A stretch of DNA of 40,512 nucleotides from Chloroflexota bacterium (GTDB lineage Bacteria; Chloroflexota; Ktedonobacteria; Ktedonobacterales; Ktedonobacteraceae). Under the pieces are notes generated by a model. The model did not search any database and was not told the DNA's origin. It saw only the letters and a list, made by a program, of their open reading frames with translations. Where the stretch lies: positions 1 to 40,512 of the forward strand of contig CADDYT010000051.1 in NCBI GenBank assembly GCA_902810755.1, written 5' to 3'. The position numbers were made by a program, and so were the translations under genes. This document shows, one piece after another, positions 32,411 to 40,512 of this stretch (position 1 is the stretch's first letter; every line of letters begins with the position of its first letter).

Positions 32411-32507
32411 CAGGCCACCCGCAAGGGGTGGCCCTACTATATACGATGGCTGTACAAGCCGCAACAACGTATCGTATATAGTAGGGCCACCCCTTGCGGG
32501 TGGCCTG
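32411..32507. repeat. Perfect 37-bp inverted pair of hairpin repeats
   Basis: Arms 32411-32447 and 32471-32507 are exact inverse complements, spaced by 23 bases. Each arm folds as GGCCACCC-GCAA-GGGGTGGCC, with a GCAA loop (GNRA type), followed by CTACTATATACGAT. It lies between the yggS operon and the convergent kinase gene. The remaining 32508-32635 shows no gene. Confidence 0.9.
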
Positions 32508-32635
32508 TGGCGCGACTAAATAAAGCGGCGAAAGTCCTGCGGATAATTCCCGCTGTCGATAGCGGTGCTATCCCAATCATTTTCCGCAATTATTACGCCG
32601 TTTTATTTAGCCTGCATGGCTTTCTGCACCCAGGA

Positions 32636-35461
32636 TTAACTGCCGAGCAAGAACGTGCCGGAGACCGAGACCAGTTTGATGTGGTCGTTGGGGTCGACGT
32701 AGAGGACGACGACCGCCTTGTTGATCGGGTTGCCGTCGGGGCCGAAAGCGATCTGGCCACTGACACCCTGGAAGGCGTTGGGGCCGTTGAGCTTGCTCAG
32801 GGCCTGTTGCAACTCCACTGGCGTGATGCTCGTCTTTCCGCCGCTCAGGGCCATTTTGCTGGCATAGAGTAGCGCCTGCATGGCATCGTAGGAAAGGATA
32901 GCATCGTTATCAGCACGGTTATAGCCGTAGGGGCTGGCCGTGTGCGTGCGATTGGGGTCGTAGGTGTTGGCGTAGTCGTTGAAAAACGCCGGCGCCTTCG
33001 AGGCCAACCCCAGCGCGATCCACTCATCAGGATAGGCAAAGGCCGTGAAGTGCAGACGGCCAAAACCGGCCCGCGCGGTCGGCGGATAGCCTGCCAGTTC
33101 GTAGAGGCCGTCACCGCCCATCACTTGCAGGTTGGCAAACGGCCCGGACGTGGGCAGGTTCGTCAGCAGGACGCTGACATCGTTGGAATAGCCTGCAAAG
33201 TAGATCAGGTCGGGATTGTGCGACAGCGCATCCTGCAAAGCTGGCGGGATGGTCGATGCTTTCCCTTCCGTATATTTCTCGGTGACGACGATCTTGTTGC
33301 CATCGGCGGTGAACTGTTTCGAGAAACCGTTCGCCAGACTCTGGCTGTACGGGTCGGTCTGGTCTACAAAAAGGGCAACGTTATGCGCATGTAACGTATT
33401 CTCCGCGTACTTCGCGCCCGCCGACGCCTGTGTTTTGTCCGGCGCGTTGACGCGGAAGAAGTACGGTGAGGCATTGGTCAGCGAATCGCTGGAAGCTGTC
33501 TGCGAGACCATTGGAATGTGCGCTCTGGCGAGTACGCTGAGCGCGTCGATGGCACGCGAACTGAACGGCCAGCCCATCACGCCGACGAATGTCTTATCGG
33601 ACTGTGCCAGTTGCACGATCTGCTGCGCCACCGTCGTGGCATATGAGGCCTCATTGCCAGAGTTGGCGATGAGCAGGCGCACCTGCACATTACCCAGTTT
33701 CGCGCCATTGTTGAACTCTTCCTGCGCGATATAGGCCCCTTGCAGGTCGTCACGGCCAACCCCGTTATTGGTTCCGGTAATCATCGTCGCCACGACGAAG
33801 GTGACGTAGGGATTGCCGGAAGCCAGCACTTTCTGGTCTTCCAGGTAGATGTGCGCCTCGGCATCATTGGTATCGGTTGCGATAGCCTGGCTCAGCAGGG
33901 CATCAGCACCGCTCACATCGTTGGCCCTGATTCTGGCGGCGGCCTGTGTCTTGAGGCTGCCGTCGGTGCGCCCGGCCCCGGTATCAAAGGCGAAGCTGCC
34001 GTCGCTGATGCCGATATACTCGCCATCCGGCGCTTTCGTCACGCCGATGCCGTTGACCACACCTGATGGCGTGCCGCCTGTCCCCGTTCCCGTCGTCGGC
34101 GTGCTGCCGGTCGAGCTACCGAAGTGGTTGCGCACGTAAGGTAGCGCGAAGAAGACGCCGCCGAAAATCAGCAAAAGCACGAGAATAAACAACAGAAAAT
34201 TGCGTCCGACATGACTCTTCGGCTGCTTCTGCACCTTGCCGCCACCGGGGCCGAAGACGGGCGGCGACGAATACGGAGCCCCTTGCTGCCAGCCGCCGAC
34301 AGGAGTAGGCGGTGGCGGCGGCGGCATATTCGCGGGCCGTTGCGGCGTTGCCTGCCTGGCAGGAATAGTCGGTTGATTATGGATTGCATTCACCGCCGCC
34401 GCACTCGCGCTACCGGCTGCGGGAATCGGGCCGGATGTGCCGAGCGTGTAGCTACTGCCCCCGGCGGGGACGCCGAAGCGTTTCAACAGAATGTCATCGA
34501 TGGCCTGCTTCATGGCTGCCGCGCTCTGGTAACGCTGGTTGATATCGTTGGTCAGCGCCTTTTTCAGTACCTGCTCCGTCTCTGGCGAAATCTGCGGGTT
34601 CAGGGTGCGCACCGGTGGATAGGTAAACGGCGGGTGATTGCGCGGGTCGCGGTTGGTCAGCAGGTGGTGTAGCGTCGCGGCCAGCGCGTAGAGATCCGAG
34701 CGCGGGTCGGCGTTGCCCTGATACTGCTCCGGGGGGGCATAGCCCGGCGTTCCCAGCGCGGTCGTCTGCTTGCGTCTCGCATTGCGCATCTCGTCGGCGC
34801 GCGCAATGCCGAAGTCGACCAGATGCGCCTTCTTATCCTTGTTGCCGATGATGATATTGGCCGGCTTGATGTCACGATGCACAATCGGCGGCGTCTCATG
34901 CGAGAGGTAATCGAGAATATCGAGAATCTCGGAGGCATATTCGAGTACCTCGCGTTCCTTCATGGGCTGATTGATGCGGTCCATGCGGTCTTCCAGGTTT
35001 TCGCCGTCCACGAACTCCTGCACCATGAAGTAGCGCGAGCCTTCCTGGAAATGGTCGGTGACGTTGGGGATCAGCGGGTGATCCAGGTGCGCCAGTGTCG
35101 TGACTTCGCGTTTGAAGTTGCGCACATCTTCCTGCAACTTTGCCGGGTCGGTGTTATCGGAGATCAACTCTTTGATCACGACGGGCTTGCTATCCAGCCG
35201 CAGATCGGTTGCCAGCAGAGCGGCGCCCATGCCGCCCTGCCCCAGCACCTTCTTAATCTGATAGCGTCCACCCTGCAAGCGCGAGCCGGGCGTCAGCGCG
35301 CGCGAATTTCCGCCGGTGTTCCCTGCACTCGCCGCTGCCGCTGTCGCTGTCGCTGTCGGCGCGGCAGCACCGGCAGCGGGGTTGGAAGGAAGCATCTTGC
35401 CGCAATTGCCGCAATAGCGCACACCGTCGCGGTTTTCTGCCTGACAATATGGACATTGCAT
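32636..35461 (-). CDS. Receptor Ser/Thr kinase: zinc ribbon, kinase, TM, periplasmic binding domain
   Basis: This 941-residue fusion has an N-terminal zinc ribbon (Cys3, Cys6, Cys17, Cys20) and an Ala/Thr-rich linker. Its complete Hanks kinase has Gly loop GQGGMG 74-79, Lys97, HRDIKPAN with Asp197 and DFG 216-218. A Pro-rich juxtamembrane region, one TM helix (about 421-440), a Gly/Thr-rich spacer and a short repeat-like helical stretch (about 500-550) follow. The C-terminal half is an extracellular Peripla_BP_6 amino-acid-receptor domain. The architecture implies that binding of a small molecule outside controls phosphorylation inside. A good promoter lies upstream. It stands alone, with no phosphatase or transporter beside it. 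Confidence 0.92.
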   Translation of the reverse strand: MQCPYCQAENRDGVRYCGNCGKMLPSNPAAGAAAPTATATAAAASAGNTGGNSRALTPGSRLQGGRYQIKKVLGQGGMGAALLATDLRLDSKPVVIKELISDNTDPAKLQEDVRNFKREVTTLAHLDHPLIPNVTDHFQEGSRYFMVQEFVDGENLEDRMDRINQPMKEREVLEYASEILDILDYLSHETPPIVHRDIKPANIIIGNKDKKAHLVDFGIARADEMRNARRKQTTALGTPGYAPPEQYQGNADPRSDLYALAATLHHLLTNRDPRNHPPFTYPPVRTLNPQISPETEQVLKKALTNDINQRYQSAAAMKQAIDDILLKRFGVPAGGSSYTLGTSGPIPAAGSASAAAVNAIHNQPTIPARQATPQRPANMPPPPPPTPVGGWQQGAPYSSPPVFGPGGGKVQKQPKSHVGRNFLLFILVLLLIFGGVFFALPYVRNHFGSSTGSTPTTGTGTGGTPSGVVNGIGVTKAPDGEYIGISDGSFAFDTGAGRTDGSLKTQAAARIRANDVSGADALLSQAIATDTNDAEAHIYLEDQKVLASGNPYVTFVVATMITGTNNGVGRDDLQGAYIAQEEFNNGAKLGNVQVRLLIANSGNEASYATTVAQQIVQLAQSDKTFVGVMGWPFSSRAIDALSVLARAHIPMVSQTASSDSLTNASPYFFRVNAPDKTQASAGAKYAENTLHAHNVALFVDQTDPYSQSLANGFSKQFTADGNKIVVTEKYTEGKASTIPPALQDALSHNPDLIYFAGYSNDVSVLLTNLPTSGPFANLQVMGGDGLYELAGYPPTARAGFGRLHFTAFAYPDEWIALGLASKAPAFFNDYANTYDPNRTHTASPYGYNRADNDAILSYDAMQALLYASKMALSGGKTSITPVELQQALSKLNGPNAFQGVSGQIAFGPDGNPINKAVVVLYVDPNDHIKLVSVSGTFLLGS

Positions 35462-35525
35462 AGTTTCGCCTGCCTTCTAAAAGCACAGACCCGTCTCCCG
35501 GCCTGGCCTTTCTGAATCTCTGCCA

Positions 35526-35554
35526 ATTATACTGTGTTTTGCGTTCAGCGTCGA
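35526..35554 (-). promoter_or_regulatory. Promoter for the receptor kinase
   Basis: On the minus strand a perfect TATAAT (35531-35526) is preceded by TCGACG (35554-35549) with a 17-base spacer. Predicted start is near 35519, 58 bases before the ATG. Confidence 0.6.
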
Positions 35555-35710
35555 GACCCTGAAGGCCCGAATCATCTATACATACGCAAACCAGGGGCAA
35601 AAGTTCAACGGGACTGTAGCATACAAATGGAGAAAAGAGCCTCTCTCTTTTCCATGAAGAGAACAGTAGAAGGCAGAAGAATATTCCCCATCACAGCGTG
35701 CCTGTTCACC

Positions 35711-35728
35711 CATAGCATGCATGCTATG
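35711..35728. repeat. 18-bp perfect palindrome
   Basis: CATAGCATGCATGCTATG is its own inverse complement. It lies in a gene-free stretch (35555-35860) and could be a protein-binding site or a hairpin remnant; no function is indicated. Confidence 0.6.
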
Positions 35729-35744
35729 AACAAGTGGCTCTCCC

Positions 35745-35775
35745 GTGTCATTCTTCGCTACGCTCCGCATGACAC
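35745..35775. repeat. Short GTGTCAT...ATGACAC element
   Basis: Seven-base inverted ends (GTGTCAT/ATGACAC) flank TCTTCGCTACGCTCCGC. It resembles the element at 16390-16476 and similar dispersed sequences in other bacteria. A partial copy (CCGCATGACA) recurs at 36203-36212 on the far side of the repeat cluster. Confidence 0.55.
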
Positions 35776-35783
35776 GTCGACGA

Positions 35784-36196
35784 CGCTTTTTTCCGGCATG
35801 CCGTATGCCGGTCTCCCTCTGCTGGCCTGCCGGCTTCCTCTTATTACGACCCGGCAGCGCAGGCCAGCCGCCAGGGGTGGCCCGGTGGCCTTCACTTACG
35901 GGCCGGTCACAGCGCAAGCCAGCCGCCAGGGGTGGCCCTACTCTACAACGGACACTTGTACGGCTCGTGTAGAGTAGGGCCGCCCCTCATAAGCGTTACC
36001 TGAAGCCCGTGCGAGCGCGACGCAGGCCAGCCGCCAGGGGTGGCCCGGTGGCCTGAAGAGAATGGTTCTGAGGCCATCCCCTGGCGGCTGGCCTGCGGCG
36101 GCCTGAAGTTAACGCCTCTGGGGCCATCCCCTGGCGGCTGGCCTGTGCTGCGAGCTGTGACGAGGGGGCCAGCATACGGCATGCCATAAAAAAGTG
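35784..36196. repeat. Hairpin-repeat cluster bounded by imperfect terminal inverted repeats
   Basis: The ends 35784-35811 and 36169-36196 match as inverse complements at 24 of 28 positions (core CTTTTTT..GGCATGCCGTATG). Inside are hairpin modules near 35860-35884, 35925-35945, 35968-35986 (truncated), 36022-36046, 36072-36094 and 36122-36144. GTTAAC-type boxes lie at 35988-36005 and 36102-36120. No open frame of interest is present. It fills most of the 774-base gap between the kinase and the small membrane-protein gene. Confidence 0.75.
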
Positions 36197-36235
36197 GCCG
36201 TTCCGCATGACAGGTTCCCGATGGATTATAGAAGC

Positions 36236-36694
36236 CTAGAGGTGCTGGCAGCGAAGGGAGATGATGCCGGGTGCGAAGTGATTTGCCTTCTGCAAATATT
36301 CCTGTTCGTTCCCCTCAATCATCAACTTGTGCATCACTACCACGTCACCATCTGGCAATGGTTCGGCTGGCTGCAAGCATAACTCCATGACCGGACACCC
36401 GCGCTCGTAGACCTTCACCAGCCCTCCGGCTCCGGGAATACGATACACGCGGCTGTCAATCGTGGGACTCGCGACTTCCAGATAGCCAAACTTGATCAGT
36501 TGCTGGTACTGACTCTCAGAGAGCATCTCGCGCAGCAAGACCTTCGCCCGGCTCTCAGCCGAGAGATGCTCGCTAACCGATTCGCGCAGGCGACCAACGC
36601 CGCCGTCGGGCGACTGCGAGAGGTAGTAGATAGCCAGTAACAGGAACAGGAGCCATATTCCCAGGAACAGGCTCAGCGTTTCCAGCATGGACAT
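36236..36694 (-). CDS. Small membrane-anchored protein of unknown function
   Basis: The 152-residue protein has one N-terminal TM helix (about 5-25) followed by a cytosolic or external mixed domain. A helical part (ESVSEHLSAESRAKVLLREMLSESQYQQL) resembles a short helix-turn segment, followed by a beta-rich half. No family is recognised. The ATG at 36694 is preceded by GGAGGAG, a clear ribosome site; the frame upstream to 36757 is not needed. It lies 80 bases downstream of trmD on the same strand and may be co-transcribed. Confidence 0.75.
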   Translation of the reverse strand: MSMLETLSLFLGIWLLFLLLAIYYLSQSPDGGVGRLRESVSEHLSAESRAKVLLREMLSESQYQQLIKFGYLEVASPTIDSRVYRIPGAGGLVKVYERGCPVMELCLQPAEPLPDGDVVVMHKLMIEGNEQEYLQKANHFAPGIISLRCQHL

Positions 36695-36774
36695 AGGCGC
36701 TCCTCCGCCTGAACAGACAATATCGTACTGCAATGAGCATAGCACGCAGGCATACATTCAGTCAAGGGCAATTT

Positions 36775-37497
36775 CTACGTTTCTTCATCCAGTTCCTTCA
36801 GGAGTTTCTGATCCAGCTTACTGCTCAAATCCAGTTTCGCGAAGAGGTCGGGGCGGCGCTGGCGCGTGCGGCGCAGGGATTCTTTGCGCCGCCAGCGGGC
36901 GATCTGCTCGTGGTGGCCGGAGAGCAGGATGTCGGGGATGCGCCAGCCGCGAAATTCGGGCGGGCGCGTGTACTGCGGATATTCCAGCAGGTTGTTGCTG
37001 TGCGACTCTTCCTCGGTAGAGCCGCTGGCCAGCACGCCGGGGATGAGGCGGCTTACCGCGTCGACCACCACCATTGCCGCCAGCTCGCCGCCGGTCAGCA
37101 CATAATCGCCGATGGAAAGCTCATCGGTGACAAGATGCTCGCGCACGCGCTCATCGACGCCCTCGTAGTGGCCGCAGATCAGCGTGATACGCGGCTCCCG
37201 CGCCAGCTCACGCGCGATCTCCTGATTGAAGAGCCGCCCCTGCGGCGTCAGCAGGATGATCGGCCCGCCTTTGTAGACGGACTCGACGGCGTTGAAGATT
37301 GGTTCCGGCTTCATGACCATGCCCGCGCCGCCGCCATAGGGGTAATCATCGACGATATGGTGCCTGTCGGCGGTCACGTTGCGAATATTGTGCAGGTCGA
37401 TGCTGAGCAGCCCCTTCTCCTGCGCTCGCTTGAGGATACTTTCGGAGAACGGGCCTTCAAACATGTTCGGGAAAAGGGTAAAGATATCGAAATGCAT
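36775..37497 (-). CDS. trmD: tRNA (guanine-N1-)-methyltransferase
   Basis: The 240-residue SPOUT enzyme makes m1G37 in tRNAs reading codons starting with C or G, preventing frameshifts. Typical motifs are [11 protein letters not shown] at the N-terminus, [17 protein letters not shown] (about 50-66), [13 protein letters not shown], the SAM-binding knot [16 protein letters not shown], and [21 protein letters not shown] near the C-terminus. Length is normal. The start codon follows the stop of the cupredoxin-like gene by 6 bases. In most bacteria trmD lies in rpsP-rimM-trmD-rplS; here it is outside that cluster. Confidence 0.97.
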   Translation of the reverse strand: MHFDIFTLFPNMFEGPFSESILKRAQEKGLLSIDLHNIRNVTADRHHIVDDYPYGGGAGMVMKPEPIFNAVESVYKGGPIILLTPQGRLFNQEIARELAREPRITLICGHYEGVDERVREHLVTDELSIGDYVLTGGELAAMVVVDAVSRLIPGVLASGSTEEESHSNNLLEYPQYTRPPEFRGWRIPDILLSGHHEQIARWRRKESLRRTRQRRPDLFAKLDLSSKLDQKLLKELDEET

Positions 37498-37503
37498 ACG
37501 CCC

Positions 37504-37914
37504 TCAAATTGCCGCGTCTACCGTAATCGTCAGATTCATGTTCGGCGTCACCGTGCTGGTGATGGTATAGGTGCCGGGGGTGTCGAAGAGCAGCACTTTT
37601 GACTGGCCCGGCGCAAAACGATTCGGGGTGACGAAGACGCGCGGGTCAACGGCGTTACTATTACAATGCTGATTGCTGCCCACGCACAGCACCTGCGTCA
37701 CGGTCGATGACTGATTGACAAAGCGGATTGTCTCGCCCTCGCTGATCTCCACGCTCTGCGGCGTGAAGCCCGTCGCCGTCATGTCGACAACCGGCGGCTG
37801 GTGGAAGTTCAGGTAGACAAGGATGACGATGGCAAAGCTGATTATTAATAAGAGCGGAGCCGAGACCGAAATGAGAATCGTTCTCGTTCGCCTGGACATT
37901 TTCAGTATCTTCAT
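37504..37914 (-). CDS. Membrane-anchored cupredoxin-like protein lacking copper ligands
   Basis: The 136-residue protein has one TM helix (about 12-36) and an external Greek-key domain (ATGFTPQSVEISEGETIRFVN, then FDTPGTYTITSTVTP). Alignment by spacing to type-1 copper proteins shows Thr73 for the first His, Ser120 for Cys, Thr123 for the second His, and only Met126 kept. Two cysteines in CVGSNQHC may form a disulfide. It is therefore probably not a redox copper protein but a binding or structural domain. AGGAG lies 8 bases before the ATG at 37914. It is coupled to trmD, an unexpected partner. Confidence 0.78.
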   Translation of the reverse strand: MKILKMSRRTRTILISVSAPLLLIISFAIVILVYLNFHQPPVVDMTATGFTPQSVEISEGETIRFVNQSSTVTQVLCVGSNQHCNSNAVDPRVFVTPNRFAPGQSKVLLFDTPGTYTITSTVTPNMNLTITVDAAI

Positions 37915-38035
37915 GGAATGCTCTCCTGTAATCGCAGCGATATTGTGCCTGTATGTTACAATAACACTGGTATGTCTGATTGGCAAGAGATGGTTGTAGG
38001 GTTGTTTCGATACCCCTACGTGTGGAGTGTGTTCT

Positions 38036-39688
38036 ATGTCCTGGTCCCAGAAACAGCAAACAGGGGACTGGTATGACCAGATGACGGTGCTGATCGGCAG
38101 CGCGATACGCCTGTTGAGCGGCGAGGCGGGGGTTTTTGTGGTGGCGAACGAGGCGTTCGACCCGCAGAGCAGCCCGGAATATGTGCTGTACCGCGTGCCT
38201 GAGCCTGCACTGCCCCTGTTACTGGCGGCTGCCTCTGAAGGAACGCGGCCCGGTTCTGCGCACCCGCTGGCCATCAACCCGTTGCCGCCTGCCGGTCTGC
38301 TGACGGTGCTGCCGGGATTATACGATACTGATATGGAGCAGGCGCAGGGAAACGAGGCGGAAGGAGGCGCGTGGGAGGCCGGGGATGTTGTGCATGGGGA
38401 GATCGTGCGTCGGCAGTTTGAGCTGTGTTCGCTTTTTGTTCATGACCCGGTAGGGATGCTGGGCTACCTGCATTTTGTGCGGCCTGCCGGGGCCAGTTCC
38501 TGTTTTGAGCATCACGACGCGCAACAGGGGGCGCTGCGGCTGTTTATCGCCCAACTGGCGGCGGGTTTGCGCGCCGCGTTGAAGGCGCGGGCGCTGGTCA
38601 AAGAGCAGGGCCGACTGGCCGCCATCTTCAAATATAGCGCGGACGGCATTCTGACCGTTGATAATGCCCTGCGCATCATCGACTTTAACCCGGCGATGGA
38701 GCGACTGACGGGGTGGAGGGAGAACGAGGTGCTGGGGCGTTTTTACTACGAGGTCTTGCGAGCAAGAGACTTGCAGGGCAATGAGATTGGCCTGCAGGAT
38801 TCGCCGCTTTTGCAGGCCCTGGCGGGCAACACGGTTGCCAATCGCGAGATGTATATTCCGGCACGGGACGGGCAGTTGTTCCCCGTGCGCGTCACTGCTT
38901 CCTGGGTGCGTTCCGCCTGGGGGGAGCCGATGAACGGCATTCTGAACGTGCGCGACATTACTCGCGAGCGCGAGGAGGAAGAGCAGCGTTCGACCTTTAT
39001 CTCCGTCATTTCGCACGAACTGCAAACGCCGATTGCCATCATCAAGGGCTATGCCTCGACGCTGGCGCGACCGGACGCGACGTTTGAACCGGCTTCGGCG
39101 CATACGCGCCTGGTGGCGATAGAGGAAGAGGCCGACCGCCTGAACCGGCTGGTGGGCAACCTGCTCTACGCCTCACGCATCGAGGCCGGAGGCCTGCAAA
39201 TGGAGGTCGTGCCGCTTGACCTGGCGAACCTGATTGAAAGCGTGGTGCGCCGCTTGCAGGCGAAGGCCCCGGATGTAACCGTCAGGCTCGACATCCCGGA
39301 TAACCTGCCGACGGTGATGGCCGATAGGGACCGTATCGAAGAGGTATTGCAAAATTTGCTGGATAATGCTATCAAGTATTCACCGCGCGAGCGTGTGGTC
39401 TGGCTGGCCTGCCGCGCGACCGGCGACGAGGTGGTGGTGAGCATCACCGATCAGGGTATGGGCATCTCGCTGCGTGACCAGGAGCAGATTTTCCAGCGTT
39501 TCCGGCGCGGGCGCGACTCCAGCACCTATTCGCTGCCCGGCGCCGGCCTCGGCCTCTACATCTGTCGCGCCATTGTCGAGGCGCATGGGGGCCATATCTG
39601 GGTCGAAAGTACCCTGCATCAAGGCTCCAGATTTTCGTTTAGTTTACCGCGCGTGGAAAAAGCGCAGTTGCCGATGGTGGTTTTTTGA
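38036..39688 (+). CDS. Cytosolic PAS histidine kinase
   Basis: The 550-residue sensor kinase has no TM segment. The N-terminal part (about 1-185) has a GAF-like composition, followed by a PAS domain (about 190-310; FKYSADGILTVD, RLTGWRENEVLG). Then come the HisKA helix with phospho-accepting His327 in FISVISHELQTP and a HATPase domain (LLDNAIKYS, DQGMGIS, GAGLGLYI). It should sense an internal signal and phosphorylate the regulator that follows by 3 bases. The ATG at 38036 has GGAG 8 bases upstream. It is divergent from the cupredoxin-trmD pair. The signal is unknown. Confidence 0.92.
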   Translation: MSWSQKQQTGDWYDQMTVLIGSAIRLLSGEAGVFVVANEAFDPQSSPEYVLYRVPEPALPLLLAAASEGTRPGSAHPLAINPLPPAGLLTVLPGLYDTDMEQAQGNEAEGGAWEAGDVVHGEIVRRQFELCSLFVHDPVGMLGYLHFVRPAGASSCFEHHDAQQGALRLFIAQLAAGLRAALKARALVKEQGRLAAIFKYSADGILTVDNALRIIDFNPAMERLTGWRENEVLGRFYYEVLRARDLQGNEIGLQDSPLLQALAGNTVANREMYIPARDGQLFPVRVTASWVRSAWGEPMNGILNVRDITREREEEEQRSTFISVISHELQTPIAIIKGYASTLARPDATFEPASAHTRLVAIEEEADRLNRLVGNLLYASRIEAGGLQMEVVPLDLANLIESVVRRLQAKAPDVTVRLDIPDNLPTVMADRDRIEEVLQNLLDNAIKYSPRERVVWLACRATGDEVVVSITDQGMGISLRDQEQIFQRFRRGRDSSTYSLPGAGLGLYICRAIVEAHGGHIWVESTLHQGSRFSFSLPRVEKAQLPMVVF

Positions 39689-39691
39689 GTT

Positions 39692-40429
39692 ATGGAAAAA
39701 GAGACATTTGGCTTCGATTCGCGTGATATGACCATTCTCGTCGTCGATGATGAGCCGCGCATCCGCGACCTTGTACGCCTGAATCTGGAACTGGAACACT
39801 ATACCGTGCTTGAGGCGAGCAATGGCTATGAGGCCCTGGAAGAGATACGCGAACACCTGCCCGATCTGGTGATTTTAGATGTGATGATGCCCGATATGGA
39901 CGGCTTCGAGACGCTGCGCGCCATTCGCGAGGTCTCCACCGTGCCGGTGATTATGCTTACCGTGCGCCAGAGCGACCAGGACAAGATACACGGGCTGGAC
40001 CTCGGCGCGGATGATTACATGGCGAAGCCGTTCAATCCGCGCGAACTCTCTTCGCGCGTGCGCGCCCTGCTGCGCCGCACCTACATGGCCGCGCCCGCCC
40101 GCAAGACGGTCATCGAGGTTGACCCCGACCTGAAAATCGATTTCGCGAAGCACGAGGTCATCGTGCGCGGGGAAAAAGTTGCCCTGCGCCCAACGGAGTA
40201 CCGCCTGCTCTATCACCTCGTCAACAATGCCGGGCGGTTGCTCACCCACGAGACACTCCTCTCCAAAGTCTGGGGCCGCGAATATCGCGACGAGGCTCAC
40301 TACCTGCGCCTCTACATCACCTACCTGCGTCAGAAGCTCGAAAAGGATCCGGCCCACCCGAAATACATTCTGACCGAGCGCGGCCTCGGCTATCGCTTCA
40401 AAGAGCTAGAGGATGCACCACATGCGTGA
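39692..40429 (+). CDS. OmpR/PhoB-family response regulator
   Basis: The 245-residue two-domain regulator has a receiver with acidic pocket Asp19-Asp20, phospho-acceptor Asp63 in ILDVMMPD, Thr in MLTV, and Lys113 in AKPF. It is followed by a winged-helix DNA-binding domain (about 136-240; [38 protein letters not shown]). It is paired with the PAS kinase upstream (3-base gap) and presumably activated by it. Targets are unknown. The gene is complete; it ends just before another repeat. Confidence 0.95.
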   Translation: MEKETFGFDSRDMTILVVDDEPRIRDLVRLNLELEHYTVLEASNGYEALEEIREHLPDLVILDVMMPDMDGFETLRAIREVSTVPVIMLTVRQSDQDKIHGLDLGADDYMAKPFNPRELSSRVRALLRRTYMAAPARKTVIEVDPDLKIDFAKHEVIVRGEKVALRPTEYRLLYHLVNNAGRLLTHETLLSKVWGREYRDEAHYLRLYITYLRQKLEKDPAHPKYILTERGLGYRFKELEDAPHA

Positions 40430-40445
40430 GCGTTTTTCCTCCGAA

Positions 40446-40512
40446 TCCCAGGGTACCCACAGGCAGGGTACCCGCAAGAGGTACCCCTACTATACACGAT
40501 TCGCCCGCTCGC
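40446..40512. repeat. Variant hairpin repeat (GGTACC type), cut by the window edge
   Basis: GGCAGGGTACCCGCAAGAGGTACCCCTACTATAC has the same order as the other modules (hairpin with GCAA, then CTACTATA), but the stem is GGGTACC/GGTACCC instead of GGCCACC/GGTGGCC. A further GGGTACCC lies just before it at about 40452. The partner arm is outside the window. Confidence 0.7.

Noticed and set aside
35555..35860. Structured RNA gene or tRNA in the gap upstream of the kinase
   Set aside because: Only an 18-bp palindrome and a short dispersed element are visible; no cloverleaf, riboswitch core or conserved box could be made out.

Overview
The window reads as chromosomal DNA of a GC-rich, non-phototrophic bacterium, most likely a Ktedonobacteria-type member of the Chloroflexota. 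This assignment is inferred from several features: lipoproteins with Gram-positive-style signal peptides, RNase Y, a zinc-ribbon Ser/Thr kinase fused to a solute-binding domain, a CarH-type B12 photoreceptor, and intergenic space filled with one family of GC-rich hairpin repeats. No rRNA, tRNA, CRISPR array, phage gene or transposase was found. Most genes are housekeeping or sensory.

Left part (1-12.0 kb): an acyl-CoA synthetase overlaps a GH3 lipoprotein on the plus strand. These meet a TspO-like membrane protein and a small alpha/beta hydrolase on the minus strand. From a good promoter at 4933 run two tandem thymidylate-kinase-like genes (the second has an altered P-loop). A second promoter precedes rpmI-rplT (no infC), followed by a hairpin-repeat cluster and a TrmH-family rRNA/tRNA methyltransferase. 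A small zinc-ribbon protein and a large chemoreceptor with a Q/P/G/N-rich tail follow on the minus strand.

Middle (12.2-30.3 kb): biotin carboxylase (plus); a solute-binding lipoprotein, a PHP phosphoesterase, RNase Y and an SDR dehydrogenase (all minus); a FAD amine oxidase (plus); then a minus-strand run of aldo/keto reductase, GT-C mannosyltransferase-like protein, secreted GH5 glycosidase with four C-terminal repeat modules, class III CoA-transferase, an unrecognised polytopic membrane protein and a MerR/cobalamin photoreceptor. Several of these (acyl-CoA synthetase, SDR, CoA-transferase, biotin carboxylase) point to acyl-CoA metabolism but are scattered, not one operon.

Right part (30.4-40.5 kb): the compact operon yggS - DUF6391 - yggT - DUF167; the receptor kinase with zinc ribbon, kinase, TM and periplasmic-binding domain; a small membrane-anchored protein; trmD with a cupredoxin-like protein that has lost its copper ligands; and a cytosolic PAS histidine kinase with its OmpR-type regulator.

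The most interesting signals are (1) the interspersed hairpin family, whose copies show compensatory base changes and carry a second conserved box around GTTAAC/CTTAAG; (2) three 10-11-bp direct repeats with TnnACA-like cores upstream of the CarH-like gene, matching the known CarH operator plan; (3) the kinase/solute-receptor fusion; and (4) several genes with broken or unusual key residues (Walker A lysine to arginine, copper-less cupredoxin, a hydrolase with no normal start codon).
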